Shown: piece by piece, positions 49,885-59,249 of the stretch
Position numbering within the stretch: position 1 is the stretch's first letter
Layout of the letters: each line of letters starts with the position of its first letter
Translations under genes and position numbers: made by a program
Notes under the pieces: model-generated
What the model was told of the DNA's origin: nothing
What the model saw: only the letters and a program-made list of their open reading frames with translations
The model's database searches: none
Source of the DNA: PALSA-1353 sp050014015
GTDB taxonomy: Bacteria; Planctomycetota; Phycisphaerae; Tepidisphaerales; Tepidisphaeraceae
Assembly: GCA_050014015.1 (NCBI GenBank)
Contig: JBEKEC010000011.1
Span: forward strand, 62,001-126,000
DNA length: 64,000 nt
Direction: 5' to 3'

Positions 49885-51138
49885 GTGTGGGTTGGCTATG
49901 GTGACGGGCACCTGGAATTTGCAGCCGGCGCCGCGGAGCTTGCCGCCTGCGAGCGCGAAGCACAGATCAAGCAGGACAACGCCGCTTGTCTTGAAAATCC
50001 CTACGGCAGCGACGCGAGCGCTCAGCCCCTTCCCCCGGCCACTGGCCAACTCAAACTAAAAGTCCTCGATCCAGACGGCAGACCGGTCGCAGGTGCGCTG
50101 GTCGGCGTGTTTGGGAGATTTGGCGACCTTCCTCGGTTGTCGGAATATCAGCACGCCTACTTTGATTCCGACCCCCCAAAAACGGAAGTTACGGATTCGG
50201 CAGGTGAAGTGACGATCCCTGCCGAACTCGCGTTCGACAGCATGTACGCCGATAAGCAAGTGGCGCCGCTGTACATTCTGCACGAGCGCCGCGGCCTGGT
50301 CGCGCTGGAGGATATGCGTCGGTCGGAGTTCAACGGCGCTACGCGCGAGGTTCACCTTCACCCAGTATGCGAGGTCAGCGGGCAAATCACCAGCGTCGGC
50401 CTCCGCGAGGAAAACCAGAGCCCGGGTGGGGTCACGGCCCTATCCTTCAAGCTCGGAAAATTTTGCCTGCGCTCTGTACAAAGTCATTTCAAGGGCCCCT
50501 GGTTTGAGTTTCCGCTGCCGCCCGGTGACTACGAGATCGTGCTTCTCGCAAGTGAATGTGACAGCGTAGACCGCTGGATCCGGATCGCGCCTGGGCAGCG
50601 AGAGATGAAGTTCCAGATCGACCTTGAACCCGAGGCGTGGTTCCAGTTCTTCGGCCGTCCCGCACCCGAACTCCGCGGCATCAAAGGGTGGAAGAATGGC
50701 CCCCCTGTAAAATTAGCCGACCTCCGCGGCAAGGTTGTGCTCCTCGATTTCTGGGGCTACTGGTGTGGACCCTGCGTGAGCGACATGCCCAGGATGATAG
50801 AGCTTTACGATGAATTCAAGGACAAGGGTTTATTCATCATCGCCGTCCACGATGATTCGGTCGAATCGATCGATGAGATGGACCGAAAGCTGGAGACAAG
50901 TCGCAAGGAAATCTGGGGCGGCCGCGACTTGCCATTCCTGATCGCTCTGGATGGCGGCGGCCGGACCCACGTTGTCGATACCGCTTCCGCCGGCCGTGGC
51001 GCGACCACCGCAGAGTACGGCATCCATGCTTTCCCCACGATTTTACTGATCGGTCGCGATGGAAGGCTCGTTGAAAAAATGTCTCGCGATCCTGATGTGG
51101 CCCGCGCGGAGATCGAGAAGCTGCTTGAGACCAAATAG
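49885..51138 (+). CDS. Thioredoxin-like (TlpA type) protein downstream of an in-frame stop
   Basis: 417 residues in the frame of the previous entry, openable from a GTG at 49885 without a convincing ribosome site. It has a carboxypeptidase-regulatory-like beta domain (LKVLDPDGRPVAGALVGVFG) near 55-75, a further beta region, and a C-terminal thioredoxin domain with the intact redox motif WCGPC in VVLLDFWGYWCGPCVSDMPRM near 290, IIAVHDDSV and the cis-Pro segment GIHAFPTILLIGRDG. Without the N-terminal part it would lack a signal peptide and not reach the periplasm. Either a decayed gene or one needing read-through. Confidence 0.75.
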   Translation: MWVGYGDGHLEFAAGAAELAACEREAQIKQDNAACLENPYGSDASAQPLPPATGQLKLKVLDPDGRPVAGALVGVFGRFGDLPRLSEYQHAYFDSDPPKTEVTDSAGEVTIPAELAFDSMYADKQVAPLYILHERRGLVALEDMRRSEFNGATREVHLHPVCEVSGQITSVGLREENQSPGGVTALSFKLGKFCLRSVQSHFKGPWFEFPLPPGDYEIVLLASECDSVDRWIRIAPGQREMKFQIDLEPEAWFQFFGRPAPELRGIKGWKNGPPVKLADLRGKVVLLDFWGYWCGPCVSDMPRMIELYDEFKDKGLFIIAVHDDSVESIDEMDRKLETSRKEIWGGRDLPFLIALDGGGRTHVVDTASAGRGATTAEYGIHAFPTILLIGRDGRLVEKMSRDPDVARAEIEKLLETK

Positions 51139-51159
51139 CCGACCTGCCGATTGAATCAT

Positions 51160-51232
<73 letters not shown>

Positions 51233-51400
51233 GGCTTGTTCGCCGCGGGATAGGTGCGGCGGGGCCGCATATTCCGCTGATGAACCAACTATGGGTTTTA
51301 ACAGCAGTGGCCGTGCTGGGCAAACATGCCGTGGAATGGACGTTGGTCGTACAATCATCCCGTTGCTATTCACTGGAAGTCAAATTCAAGGAGCATAGCC

Positions 51401-52360
51401 ATGAAGGCAATTCGCGTTCATTCTTTTGGAGGGCCGGAGGTGCTGAAGCTGGAGGACGTGCCCGAACCGGCCGTTGGGGCGGGACAGGTTCGCCTGGCGG
51501 TGAAGGCTGCCGGCGTGAATCCGGTGGAGGCGTATATTCGAACCGGCAAATATGGGCCGCAGAAGTTTCCCTATACGCCGGGGAACGATTCGGCCGGCTT
51601 GGTTGAATCGGTCGGCCAGGGCGTAACGCATTTCAAGGTTGGGGATCGGGTGTACACCGACAAGACGGTTACCGGGTCTTACGCCCAGTTGACGGTTTGC
51701 GACGCGGATTACCTGCATGCCCTTCCCGATCGTGCGACGTTTCAGCAGGGCGCGGGGGTGGGAATCGCGGGGGGAACGGCGTATCGCGGATTGTTCCAGC
51801 GCGGCCGGGGATTGCCGGGCGAGACCGTGCTGATCCACGGCGCCACCGGCGGCGTGGGAACGGCGGCGGTGCAACTGGCCCGCGCCGCGGGAATGATCGT
51901 CGTCGCAACTTCCTCCACCGAAGCCGGGCGAAAATACGCGCTGGACCAGGGCGCTCACTATTCGGCCGATCACGACCTCACCGAGCGCCTCGACGAGGTG
52001 AAATCGCTCACCAACGGCAAGGGCTTCGATTTGATCCTGGAAATGCTGGCCAACCGCAACCTGGCATCCGATCTGTCCGCCCTGGCCAGGGGTGGGCGGG
52101 TGGTGGTCATTGGAAGCCGGGGAAAGATCGAGATCAATCCGCGGGAGACGATGGGCCGGGAGGCCGACATTTTGGGGCTGATGCTTTTCGGCGCCACGCC
52201 GATCGAGCATCGCGCGATCTACGGCGCGCTCACCGCCGCCATGGAATCGGGGACATTTCGGCCAATCGTCGGCCTGGAACTTCCGCTGGCCGAGGCCAGC
52301 CGGGCCCATCATCTGGTCATGGAAGGCGAGCAGTTCGGGAAGATCGTCCTGATCCCTTGA
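51401..52360 (+). CDS. qor: Quinone oxidoreductase-like (zeta-crystallin type MDR)
   Basis: A 319-residue NADPH-dependent medium-chain reductase. The start MKAIRVHSFGGPEVLKLEDV is preceded by AAGGAG. It has VKAAGVNPVEAYIRTGKYG, PYTPGNDSAGLVESVGQGV, and the cofactor-binding VLIHGATGGVGTAAVQLARAAG near 140-160, then GFDLILEMLAN. No structural or catalytic zinc cysteines are present, as expected for the QOR group. It probably reduces quinones or enones in one-electron detoxification. It ends 4 nt from the convergent carboxypeptidase-regulatory gene. Confidence 0.9.
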   Translation: MKAIRVHSFGGPEVLKLEDVPEPAVGAGQVRLAVKAAGVNPVEAYIRTGKYGPQKFPYTPGNDSAGLVESVGQGVTHFKVGDRVYTDKTVTGSYAQLTVCDADYLHALPDRATFQQGAGVGIAGGTAYRGLFQRGRGLPGETVLIHGATGGVGTAAVQLARAAGMIVVATSSTEAGRKYALDQGAHYSADHDLTERLDEVKSLTNGKGFDLILEMLANRNLASDLSALARGGRVVVIGSRGKIEINPRETMGREADILGLMLFGATPIEHRAIYGALTAAMESGTFRPIVGLELPLAEASRAHHLVMEGEQFGKIVLIP

Positions 52361-52364
52361 CTCC

Positions 52365-55300
52365 TCACGGAGCCGTGGCGGGCTGGGTGGCGGGCGCGCC
52401 CAGCGCGGCAATGACCGCCGATTTGATCGCGTTGCCGTTCAAATCTTCCGCCACCACTTTGCCGTCAGGGCCGATCAGCCACGCGCCAGTTGAATTCTGG
52501 GCGCCGAAATTCGTATTGATGACCGCCCAGTTGCTTTGACCGACGATTGCCGTTTGTGGCCAGGGGTTACTGTTCAACCGGGGCGGGTTTTGACCTTTCA
52601 TCAGAAACTCAGGGTTGATCGTGAGAAGCGCCAACCGGCCGTCCCCGCCGTAGGCGGCATAAACGTCCTTGAACGACGCGATGTTGGTATCGAACGGACG
52701 GAAGAAGTCGAGCAAGACGTATTTTCCGCGGAAGTCGGAGAGCTTGAGATTTTTGCCTTCCGGCGTCCTCATCGCCAGGTCGAAGACCGAATCTCCGACC
52801 TTGTATTTCGCCAATCCGACGACCCAGACGGATTCGAGTTGAAGCGGCTCGTCGCTTCGCCCGCCGGGCATCTCAGGGATGGTGAATTCCGCGGACCCCA
52901 TGCCAATTGGCTGTCCGAAACCATTCTGGTTGTTGGTTTGCTGGATGTTGATGGAAAGCTGGTAATCCCCGGCCGGTACGTCATCCACCCGGAATGAGCC
53001 GTCCGGACTGACGGAAAAGGGGAAATTCCGCATGTTGGCAAACGCCTTTTGCTGGTTGGCGGCGTAGGCCTTGCCCGCATCCGTTTTCATCCAATCCCGC
53101 ATCCACTTCTGCTGTGTTTCCGCCGACGACATTCTGACCAGCAATGGCATCGGCGGCCCGGCAAAGCTGACTTGCCGTTGAGACGTAATCTGGCAGTAGC
53201 CGTACGCCCAGTCGGTGCGCCCCGACAATTCCGGAGAAACGATGACTTTTCCCTCGACGGCGCGGCCGGTGCCGCCGACGTTGACGCTGACCGTTTTGCC
53301 CGGCTCAACCTCGACGGATTGAATCGCCGCATCGGTCCACGAATTGCTCGAAAGCTGGACCCGGCGGCCGACGGTCCAACCGCCGGGCGGAACGCGGTCC
53401 ACCACGAATTTCCCGTCGTCATCGGTCTTGGCGTTGAGTTGATCGAAAACGCGAGGCTGTTGGGCATCGTACGCCATGTATCGCCCGGAGGAGAAGACGT
53501 CCACGTTTATCCCCGTCGCCGGCTTGGAGCCGACCATCATGCGCCCTTCGATCCGCCCCCACGGCGACAATGTGACGACCGGTGATTTCGCCAACGCATC
53601 CTGATCCGTCTCCGCATAACCGGCATCGGCGATGACGGCGATCTTGAAATTGCCGGATTGCGGCGGGAAGTCGATCCGCCCATCCGCGCCGCTGATCGCC
53701 GTCGAAACCATGTTATTCTGAATCTCGCGGCTGTTCTGGATGAAAACTTGCTGGCCCGGCAGCGCCATCGCCGCGGTCGCCCCGGCGACGGGTTTGCCGT
53801 CCGCCGATTGCACCGTCAGAATCAGGTCCTTGCCCGGCTTCATTTTCAGATCGAGAGTCACATCCCCCTCATCTGACTTCACGACGCGCGATTCAACGGG
53901 CATATACCCCGACGCCTCGATTTTCACGGCAATGCCCGGATAGGGCCACTGATCCGTAAAGTCGAATTTTCCGCCGGGCCTTACCGCGTTGAGGCTCATG
54001 CCCGGTTGCCAGAACACCGGCTGTTCCGGGTTGAACTTAATTCCGAAAACCACCTGAATGTTCTCGATCGGCTTGCCGGTTTCGGCATCCGTGACCGTTC
54101 CGCGAATGTGCGAGACCGCGCCCAGCTTGATCACGTTGTCCTGATCGGGGGTGAGCACCTGATCGTTCACGCCCCGCAGGCCCTGGGCGCTAACGCTGAC
54201 TGTGACCGGCTCGGCCGGCGCTTCGTTCCAATGGAAATGACCGGTCCCGTCGGTTTGGAAATTCGCGTTGAGGGTGTTGTTCGTACCCTGCCAGCTTTGC
54301 ACGTCGATCCTCGCATTGGGCACGGGATTCCCACTGGCGTTCACCACCGTGCCGGTAATGCGGTGCGGGCTGGACAACTGAATGGTCAGGCTCTGCTTTT
54401 GCTGGCCCATCGCAAACCGCTTCAATTGCGGGGCAAATCCTTTGGCCTGGATTGTCAGCAGAATTTGTTGTCCGGGATCGAAATGGTAACTGAAATGCCC
54501 GGACGCGTCCGTATTCTCGGCGGGGATGGCATTTGAAGAGAAACGCTGCTGCCCGAGGGCAACGGCAGCGCCTGCGACGGGCGAGCCCTCCGGATTAACG
54601 ACGACGCCATCCAGCGTCACGCCGCGGCGCAATGTGAAAACCGCCGTGCCGTCGTATAGCTTGGAAACCGGAGTGAACGGCTGCGGGTTCCAGTAATCGC
54701 CGGTGACGTGCTGGTAATCCCACGCGGCCAACCCGATCTCATCGCAATCAACGGGCGCGCCGTTGAACGTCCAGCTTCCGTCGTCGCCGCTCTTGATCTG
54801 CCTGGCCCGGTTATACGGGCTGAGGTCAAACTGCTCGTGCGGATTGGCGCCGCTTTTCTGGAAATCGAGGATCACGGTAGCGCCCACGACCGGCTCACCG
54901 CCGTCATCGACGATCTTCCCCTGAACTTTCGTGCCGCGCTCCATCGCCAACGTGTAGTCCGTTGGAACTTCGCCGCGGAGATTGGAGTTATAAGGCGCCC
55001 AAACCAGGCGCATGGGTACGTAATTCTTCCCGCTGACTCTCAGGGAGACGTTGGGGTTCTTACCGGAAGGGACCACAACGCGCACTCGACCGTCGGCGTC
55101 GGTGTCGCCGGAGAAACGCGTGCGCATGTCGCTGTTCACCCTCAGCCCGGCGATCGGCTGCTTGGTCTGCTGATCGATGACCAGCAAATTCATCGTGCTC
55201 GTGGGACCTGCGTTATTGGGATTATTCGCCGCCGGCCTGGTTCGATTCGGAGCGGGCGCGGCAGGCGCAGCAGGCGCCGCGCTGGCTGTGACGCCGGTAT

Positions 55301-55466
55301 CCGGAACGCTGAGGTTGGCGCCCGTCGTCCCGTTGCCAAACGACAACGTGCTGACCAGGTAAAGCCCCACGGGCACGAGAATCGCCAGCAAGGCGATCAG
55401 CGAAACGAGCACCCACGTCCTGGCTCCGCCCCAACGCAGCCCCGCGACTGGATCATATTCTTTCAT
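52365..55466 (-). CDS. Large membrane-anchored protein with carboxypeptidase-regulatory repeats and a Cys-less redoxin domain
   Basis: 1033 residues. One N-terminal helix (TWVLVSLIALLAILVPVGLYLVST) anchors it. The extracytoplasmic part is a series of CarboxypepD_reg-like beta domains, each with a GxVxDxxGxPVxGAxV pattern (VQGKIVDDGGEPVVGATVIL, LDGVVVNPEGSPVAGAAVAL, ITGTVVNASGNPVPNARIDV, IRGTVTDAETGKPIENIQVV). The last 130 residues look like a TlpA/AhpC-TSA fold (LKLSDFRGKYVLLDFFRPFD, GAWLIGPDGKVVAEDLNG) but the CxxC is absent (FFRPFDTN instead of FWxxWCxxC), so it cannot be a thiol oxidoreductase of the usual kind. Confidence 0.82.
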   Translation of the reverse strand: MKEYDPVAGLRWGGARTWVLVSLIALLAILVPVGLYLVSTLSFGNGTTGANLSVPDTGVTASAAPAAPAAPAPNRTRPAANNPNNAGPTSTMNLLVIDQQTKQPIAGLRVNSDMRTRFSGDTDADGRVRVVVPSGKNPNVSLRVSGKNYVPMRLVWAPYNSNLRGEVPTDYTLAMERGTKVQGKIVDDGGEPVVGATVILDFQKSGANPHEQFDLSPYNRARQIKSGDDGSWTFNGAPVDCDEIGLAAWDYQHVTGDYWNPQPFTPVSKLYDGTAVFTLRRGVTLDGVVVNPEGSPVAGAAVALGQQRFSSNAIPAENTDASGHFSYHFDPGQQILLTIQAKGFAPQLKRFAMGQQKQSLTIQLSSPHRITGTVVNASGNPVPNARIDVQSWQGTNNTLNANFQTDGTGHFHWNEAPAEPVTVSVSAQGLRGVNDQVLTPDQDNVIKLGAVSHIRGTVTDAETGKPIENIQVVFGIKFNPEQPVFWQPGMSLNAVRPGGKFDFTDQWPYPGIAVKIEASGYMPVESRVVKSDEGDVTLDLKMKPGKDLILTVQSADGKPVAGATAAMALPGQQVFIQNSREIQNNMVSTAISGADGRIDFPPQSGNFKIAVIADAGYAETDQDALAKSPVVTLSPWGRIEGRMMVGSKPATGINVDVFSSGRYMAYDAQQPRVFDQLNAKTDDDGKFVVDRVPPGGWTVGRRVQLSSNSWTDAAIQSVEVEPGKTVSVNVGGTGRAVEGKVIVSPELSGRTDWAYGYCQITSQRQVSFAGPPMPLLVRMSSAETQQKWMRDWMKTDAGKAYAANQQKAFANMRNFPFSVSPDGSFRVDDVPAGDYQLSINIQQTNNQNGFGQPIGMGSAEFTIPEMPGGRSDEPLQLESVWVVGLAKYKVGDSVFDLAMRTPEGKNLKLSDFRGKYVLLDFFRPFDTNIASFKDVYAAYGGDGRLALLTINPEFLMKGQNPPRLNSNPWPQTAIVGQSNWAVINTNFGAQNSTGAWLIGPDGKVVAEDLNGNAIKSAVIAALGAPATQPATAP

Positions 55467-55553
55467 GATGAGTTCTCTCGTCTGGAAACCCTCGCCGCGG
55501 CTTGCTGCCGCTGCCGAATGCGATTTTAGCAGGTATTCCGGGAATGCAAATGG

Positions 55554-55662
55554 GAAGAGATTGCCGATTGCCGATTGCCAATTGCCGATTGGAAGACGGG
55601 ACTTGGCGGCCTGCTCTTTTATTCAATTGGCAATTGGCAATTGGCAATCGGCAATCTCTTCC
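55554..55662. repeat. Heptamer-repeat hairpin (TTGCCGA/TTGCCAA)
   Basis: Left arm 55554-55592 and right arm 55624-55662 are inverted repeats with few mismatches, made of 7-mers TTGCCGA, TTGCCAA and complements, ending in shared GAAGAGA/TCTCTTC. The hairpin lies between two divergent genes, 23 bp before recO. Confidence 0.88.
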
Positions 55663-55684
55663 AAATCCACACTATAATCCTCAC

Positions 55685-56494
55685 ATGCCCCTGCTTTCCG
55701 ACCGATGCATCTGCCTGCGAAAGACCGAGTACAGCGAAAGCTCGCAGATTCTTACGCTCATCGCACGCACTCAGGGCATCGTTCGCGCCATGGCCAAGGG
55801 AGCGCATCGGCGAACCAAGGCCGGGGCGAGCCGGTTCGACGGCGGGATCGATCTGTTGGACCTCGGCCATGCGGTGCTTTCCGCCGATGCGTCGCGCGAT
55901 CTGGCGCTGCTCACCGATTGGACGCTCCAGGACGGGCATCTGGAACTGCGCCGCAGTCTGCGCGGGCTCTTTCTGGCGATCTATGCGGCCGAGTTGGTAT
56001 CCCTCCTGCTTGAGGAGCACGATCCCCATCCGGAAGTCTTCGATGGCCTGGAACGCGTCCTGACGGATTTGGGCACGGCGACGCTGGAGGAGTCGTTCCT
56101 GGCGTTCCAACTGGATTTGCTGCGCGAGGCCGGCTTCATGCCGGAATTCAGCGTCTGCGTAAGCTGCTCCAGCCGCATGGGCGATCGGGACGGCGTCTAT
56201 TTTTCACCCTCGCGCGGCGGCGTGGTCTGCCTCAATTGCCACCCCGCCTTCGCCGATCGATTGTCTCTGGACGTCCGCCTTCTGCGACTGTTGCGGCTGA
56301 TTCAAACGCCCACCGACAACGGACCGGCCCGCCGCCTGCCACGCTTGACCCGGCACCAGACCGATCCCGTCAACCATCTCCTGGCCGAGCATATCGAACA
56401 CGCCGTGGGCCGACGGCCAAGATCGGCAGCCTACGTTTTGGCAAGACGAGCTGCGCCACTAATGCGTGGCGCCAACGCCGATGGTCGGCGTTAA
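55685..56494 (+). CDS. recO: DNA repair protein RecO
   Basis: RecO works with RecF and RecR to load RecA onto gapped DNA and to anneal SSB-coated strands. The 269-residue protein has the N-terminal OB-fold (DRCICLRKTEYSESSQILTLIART, IVRAMAKGAHRRTKAGASRFDGGIDLLDLG), the helical middle (EVFDGLERVLTDLGTA, FQLDLLREAGFMPEFSVCVSC) and the zinc-binding cysteines CVSC and CLNCHP around 152-185. I start at MPLLSDRCI (55685); upstream codons fall in the heptamer hairpin. Its 3' end overlaps the convergent lipoprotein gene by 36 nt. Confidence 0.92.
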   Translation: MPLLSDRCICLRKTEYSESSQILTLIARTQGIVRAMAKGAHRRTKAGASRFDGGIDLLDLGHAVLSADASRDLALLTDWTLQDGHLELRRSLRGLFLAIYAAELVSLLLEEHDPHPEVFDGLERVLTDLGTATLEESFLAFQLDLLREAGFMPEFSVCVSCSSRMGDRDGVYFSPSRGGVVCLNCHPAFADRLSLDVRLLRLLRLIQTPTDNGPARRLPRLTRHQTDPVNHLLAEHIEHAVGRRPRSAAYVLARRAAPLMRGANADGRR

Positions 56495-58186
56495 TGGCGC
56501 GCTCTGGGGAACAGCCTGGATCGCCAGAAAATGGTTGACCAGAGCGAAGTTCCGCTTGGAAACGGTGTCGTCGCCGTCGATGTAATAGCAGTGGCCGTCA
56601 CATGTCGCGCTTACAAATGCATTTGCCGGAGGCGGGTTGATGGCATCCTGATAAAATACAATCATGTAATGCCGATACCGATCGCCCCGCTCAGGGTAGT
56701 CATTTCTCTCGCAATAGTCCTGAATGCCCAGATAGGACTGGTTCGCTTGCGCATTGGCGGGGGGTAAGTCATCGAGTGGGCAGTCGGGCGGTGGCCATAT
56801 CCAAGGCTTCTCATATTGTGCCGGATCCCCATAAGTTGGTTCCTTTATCCGCCCCGTTCGGTGCGAGGAATCGAAAATGTAGAAGTCCCTCACCCTCCCT
56901 CCCTTACAATCCGCATTAAACTTTTCGATCATGGAATGGATGCTCTCAAGCTCGGATTGAGCCCCACTTTCTTTGCTGTCCGCCTGTATGAATGTGACCA
57001 GATCCCAAGCCAGGTCCGGCTGGGTCAGCTCGCGGAGAATGCCCAGCGCCGAACGCATCCTCAGAGTCGGCATTTGCTGATAGGGACGCAACCTCGGTGG
57101 ATACTTTGATTGGTGCATCGGGATTTGCAAGGTGGAGGACACGTCATCCTCGCTCACGTTGTAAGCCGCATTGTCATCCGCCGGTTCCGTCGTTGCAGGA
57201 TCCAATCCCGCGTGGGTTTCTTCCTCCTTTGGGCCCCATTGTGTCGTTTCCTTTTTCGCGGCCCCGGCTGGCTGTGTTGTCAGGTAATACTCCACCTTGA
57301 CCGTCTCCACCTCCTTCTTATCCCACCGCGATGAACGCGGCGCCGTGCGCAATTCAATGCAATAGTCGTGCTCTTGAATGTCAAGGGGCTGCGCCGGCCC
57401 GTAAATCTCCCACAGCCTATGCCATAGCTCCTTGGCACGTTGCGTAACGTTAGCATCAATTACCCCATTATTGTTCCGTAACGCGCCAACCATAAAATAG
57501 ATCTTCAGCGCGTCATCCCCACCGCTGGAAGCCTGATCGGCATGCACCGGCACGATCTCCAGCGCGTTATAGCTCGCCAGATAGATAATGGCGTCCAGGG
57601 CCTCGTAATAATCCTTGTCCGCCGGCGTGAGGCGCGTGACCGCCATTTCCAACACCGCGCTAATCGGCCATTGGGAGTCGATCATTGCCGCGATCGAGTC
57701 GACGCTGATCGGCGCTGATATTTGTGCAAATAATGACTGGCCCGAAAGCGGTAAATATCGAATCGTCGGCGTCTCCAAATACCCCAGAGTGCCGCCGAGC
57801 AAATAATCATGTCCCGGCCAATACACAACGCCGCCGCTCGTCACGCTTCGCGCCTGCGGAAAGTTGAACCCCCCGTTCACCGATCCCTGGAATTGCAACG
57901 CGACGTCCACTTCCGAAACATCCATGAAGAGCGTGGATTCGTGACAATGCACCCGAACCAGATTCAGGAAATTTTGATCCTTCGCGGTTTGACGGATCAC
58001 TTCGTTATAATCCGGCCGGCTCTGCTGCAGTGCCGCCGGACCCACCATGTCGCACCCGACCAGCAGCGATCCAATGGCCATCAGGCAACCTGCGATGATG
58101 TGCCATCCCGAATGTATTCGACTGAACTTAGGTCTGATTCGACGATCGAATTGGCCCGCCCGTTTTGGTTTTTGAGCCATAACCAT
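56459..58186 (-). CDS. Putative lipoprotein, function unknown
   Basis: 575 residues. After a basic stretch comes the helix WHIIAGCLMAIGSLLVGCDMVGPAALQQ; SLLVGC is a lipobox, so the Cys at about 45 is likely lipidated. The start may therefore be later than 58186. The mature part begins SRPDYNEVIRQTAKDQNFLNLVRVHCHESTLFMDVSEV, and includes PISAVLEMAVTRLTPADKDYYEALDAIIYLASYNALEIVPVHAD, which resembles an uncharacterised family found in several Gram-negatives. I do not recognise a function. It is convergent with recO and shares 36 nt with it. Confidence 0.8.
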   Translation of the reverse strand: MVMAQKPKRAGQFDRRIRPKFSRIHSGWHIIAGCLMAIGSLLVGCDMVGPAALQQSRPDYNEVIRQTAKDQNFLNLVRVHCHESTLFMDVSEVDVALQFQGSVNGGFNFPQARSVTSGGVVYWPGHDYLLGGTLGYLETPTIRYLPLSGQSLFAQISAPISVDSIAAMIDSQWPISAVLEMAVTRLTPADKDYYEALDAIIYLASYNALEIVPVHADQASSGGDDALKIYFMVGALRNNNGVIDANVTQRAKELWHRLWEIYGPAQPLDIQEHDYCIELRTAPRSSRWDKKEVETVKVEYYLTTQPAGAAKKETTQWGPKEEETHAGLDPATTEPADDNAAYNVSEDDVSSTLQIPMHQSKYPPRLRPYQQMPTLRMRSALGILRELTQPDLAWDLVTFIQADSKESGAQSELESIHSMIEKFNADCKGGRVRDFYIFDSSHRTGRIKEPTYGDPAQYEKPWIWPPPDCPLDDLPPANAQANQSYLGIQDYCERNDYPERGDRYRHYMIVFYQDAINPPPANAFVSATCDGHCYYIDGDDTVSKRNFALVNHFLAIQAVPQSAPLTPTIGVGATH

Positions 58187-58361
58187 TCCCCTTGCTTTGA
58201 GATGCTCAGGAGGGTGGTCAATATCGGCTCAATCGGCGCCCAGAACAAAAATTGGTCTAATTCGCGCCAGGGCGTTGGCCCCGGTCATCTAATGTAGCGG
58301 TTTGGAAATCTTGCCGCCCCTGACTCGCGTCGCCTTCAGTTCATCCAACAGGCAAAATCAG

Positions 58362-58449
58362 GTAGTGGGTCACTTTCGCCATCCAAAGCCCTGGGAGCTT
58401 GCTCCCTGGGCATGCCAAATCGCTTCCCCATTCAAATTAACCCACCACC
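58362..58449. repeat. Dispersed MITE-like repeat, family A copy 4
   Basis: The most complete copy: ends TAGTGGGT and ACCCACCA are inverted repeats, with the CCAAAGCCCTGGGAGCTTGC core hairpin and the tail ATGCCAAATCGCTTC shared with the copy at 3476. It lies just past the 3' end of the PEP-CTERM gene at 58461. Confidence 0.82.
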
Positions 58450-58460
58450 TAAAATCAGTG

Positions 58461-59249
58461 TCACCGATGGCTCGCTTTTCGCTTCCGCCCAAGAAGCAAA
58501 AGCGACCCGCCCATCAGCAGGCCGATCGATCCAGGTTCCGGTACGTTGGAAATATTCATGGGGATAAAGACCAACTGGTCCTGCACGTTGGGATCGGTCA
58601 GGAGCGCGACTTGCGCTTCCGGAAGAGAATTGCCCACGTCATTCTGAATCGCGGTGAGGTAGCTTTGCGCCTCAGCGGTGACCCCGGCGGGGTTCTGGTC
58701 ATTCGTCGGATCGACCCACATACGCTCATTTGGGTCACTGCCTGGAGCTAACGAATAGTCGTTATCGAACGCCAGCTTCCAGAGCGCCAACTGAAAGGCT
58801 TCGTTGGCATCAACATCGCTCGGGCCGGGATAGAAGCTGCCAAAGAGCTTTTCGATGTTTGCGGTACGGGTGTTATCAAATACAACCGGACCAGTACCGG
58901 GACCCGGATTCGTCTGCGGGTATGGAGGGTTCTGGGTCGGGGAAAGCAGTTCGACGTCGGAAAAAGATGAGATCCCTGGAACGTAAATGTCCTGTCCAAC
59001 CTCGGTGCAGAAGGCGCGGAAGGTATTTGGAATGGTGGCATCGACACCCGGGCCGGGAACGTCCGTGCGGGTGGCATCAAGGATCGCCGCGCTGGCACCG
59101 CCGGTTTCACCCGTTGGAAACGTCGAGTCAAAGTATACGAATTGGATTCCGTAGGGAATTGTGAAGTTGGCCGTGATCGTACCAGCCTTTGCCGATACGG
59201 CCACCAGAACAACGCCAACAAGAGTAGTGAAAATCGCTCCTCGATGCAT
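58461..59249 (-). CDS. Secreted PEP-CTERM protein with a thioester-domain-like core
   Basis: 262 residues: signal peptide AIFTTLVGVVLVAVSAKAG, C-terminal sorting tail PEPGSIGLLMGGSLLLLGRKRKA. The centre has FRAFCTEVGQDIYVPG and, about 90 residues later, NEAFQLALWKLAFDND. A Cys in FCxxxxQ together with a later xxFQLALWxLxxD is the arrangement of bacterial thioester-type domains, which can bond covalently to a surface amine. Here the cross-link is a hypothesis. It has an upstream CCTCC-type ribosome site (GGAGGAAGA on its strand). Confidence 0.8.
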   Translation of the reverse strand: MHRGAIFTTLVGVVLVAVSAKAGTITANFTIPYGIQFVYFDSTFPTGETGGASAAILDATRTDVPGPGVDATIPNTFRAFCTEVGQDIYVPGISSFSDVELLSPTQNPPYPQTNPGPGTGPVVFDNTRTANIEKLFGSFYPGPSDVDANEAFQLALWKLAFDNDYSLAPGSDPNERMWVDPTNDQNPAGVTAEAQSYLTAIQNDVGNSLPEAQVALLTDPNVQDQLVFIPMNISNVPEPGSIGLLMGGSLLLLGRKRKASHR

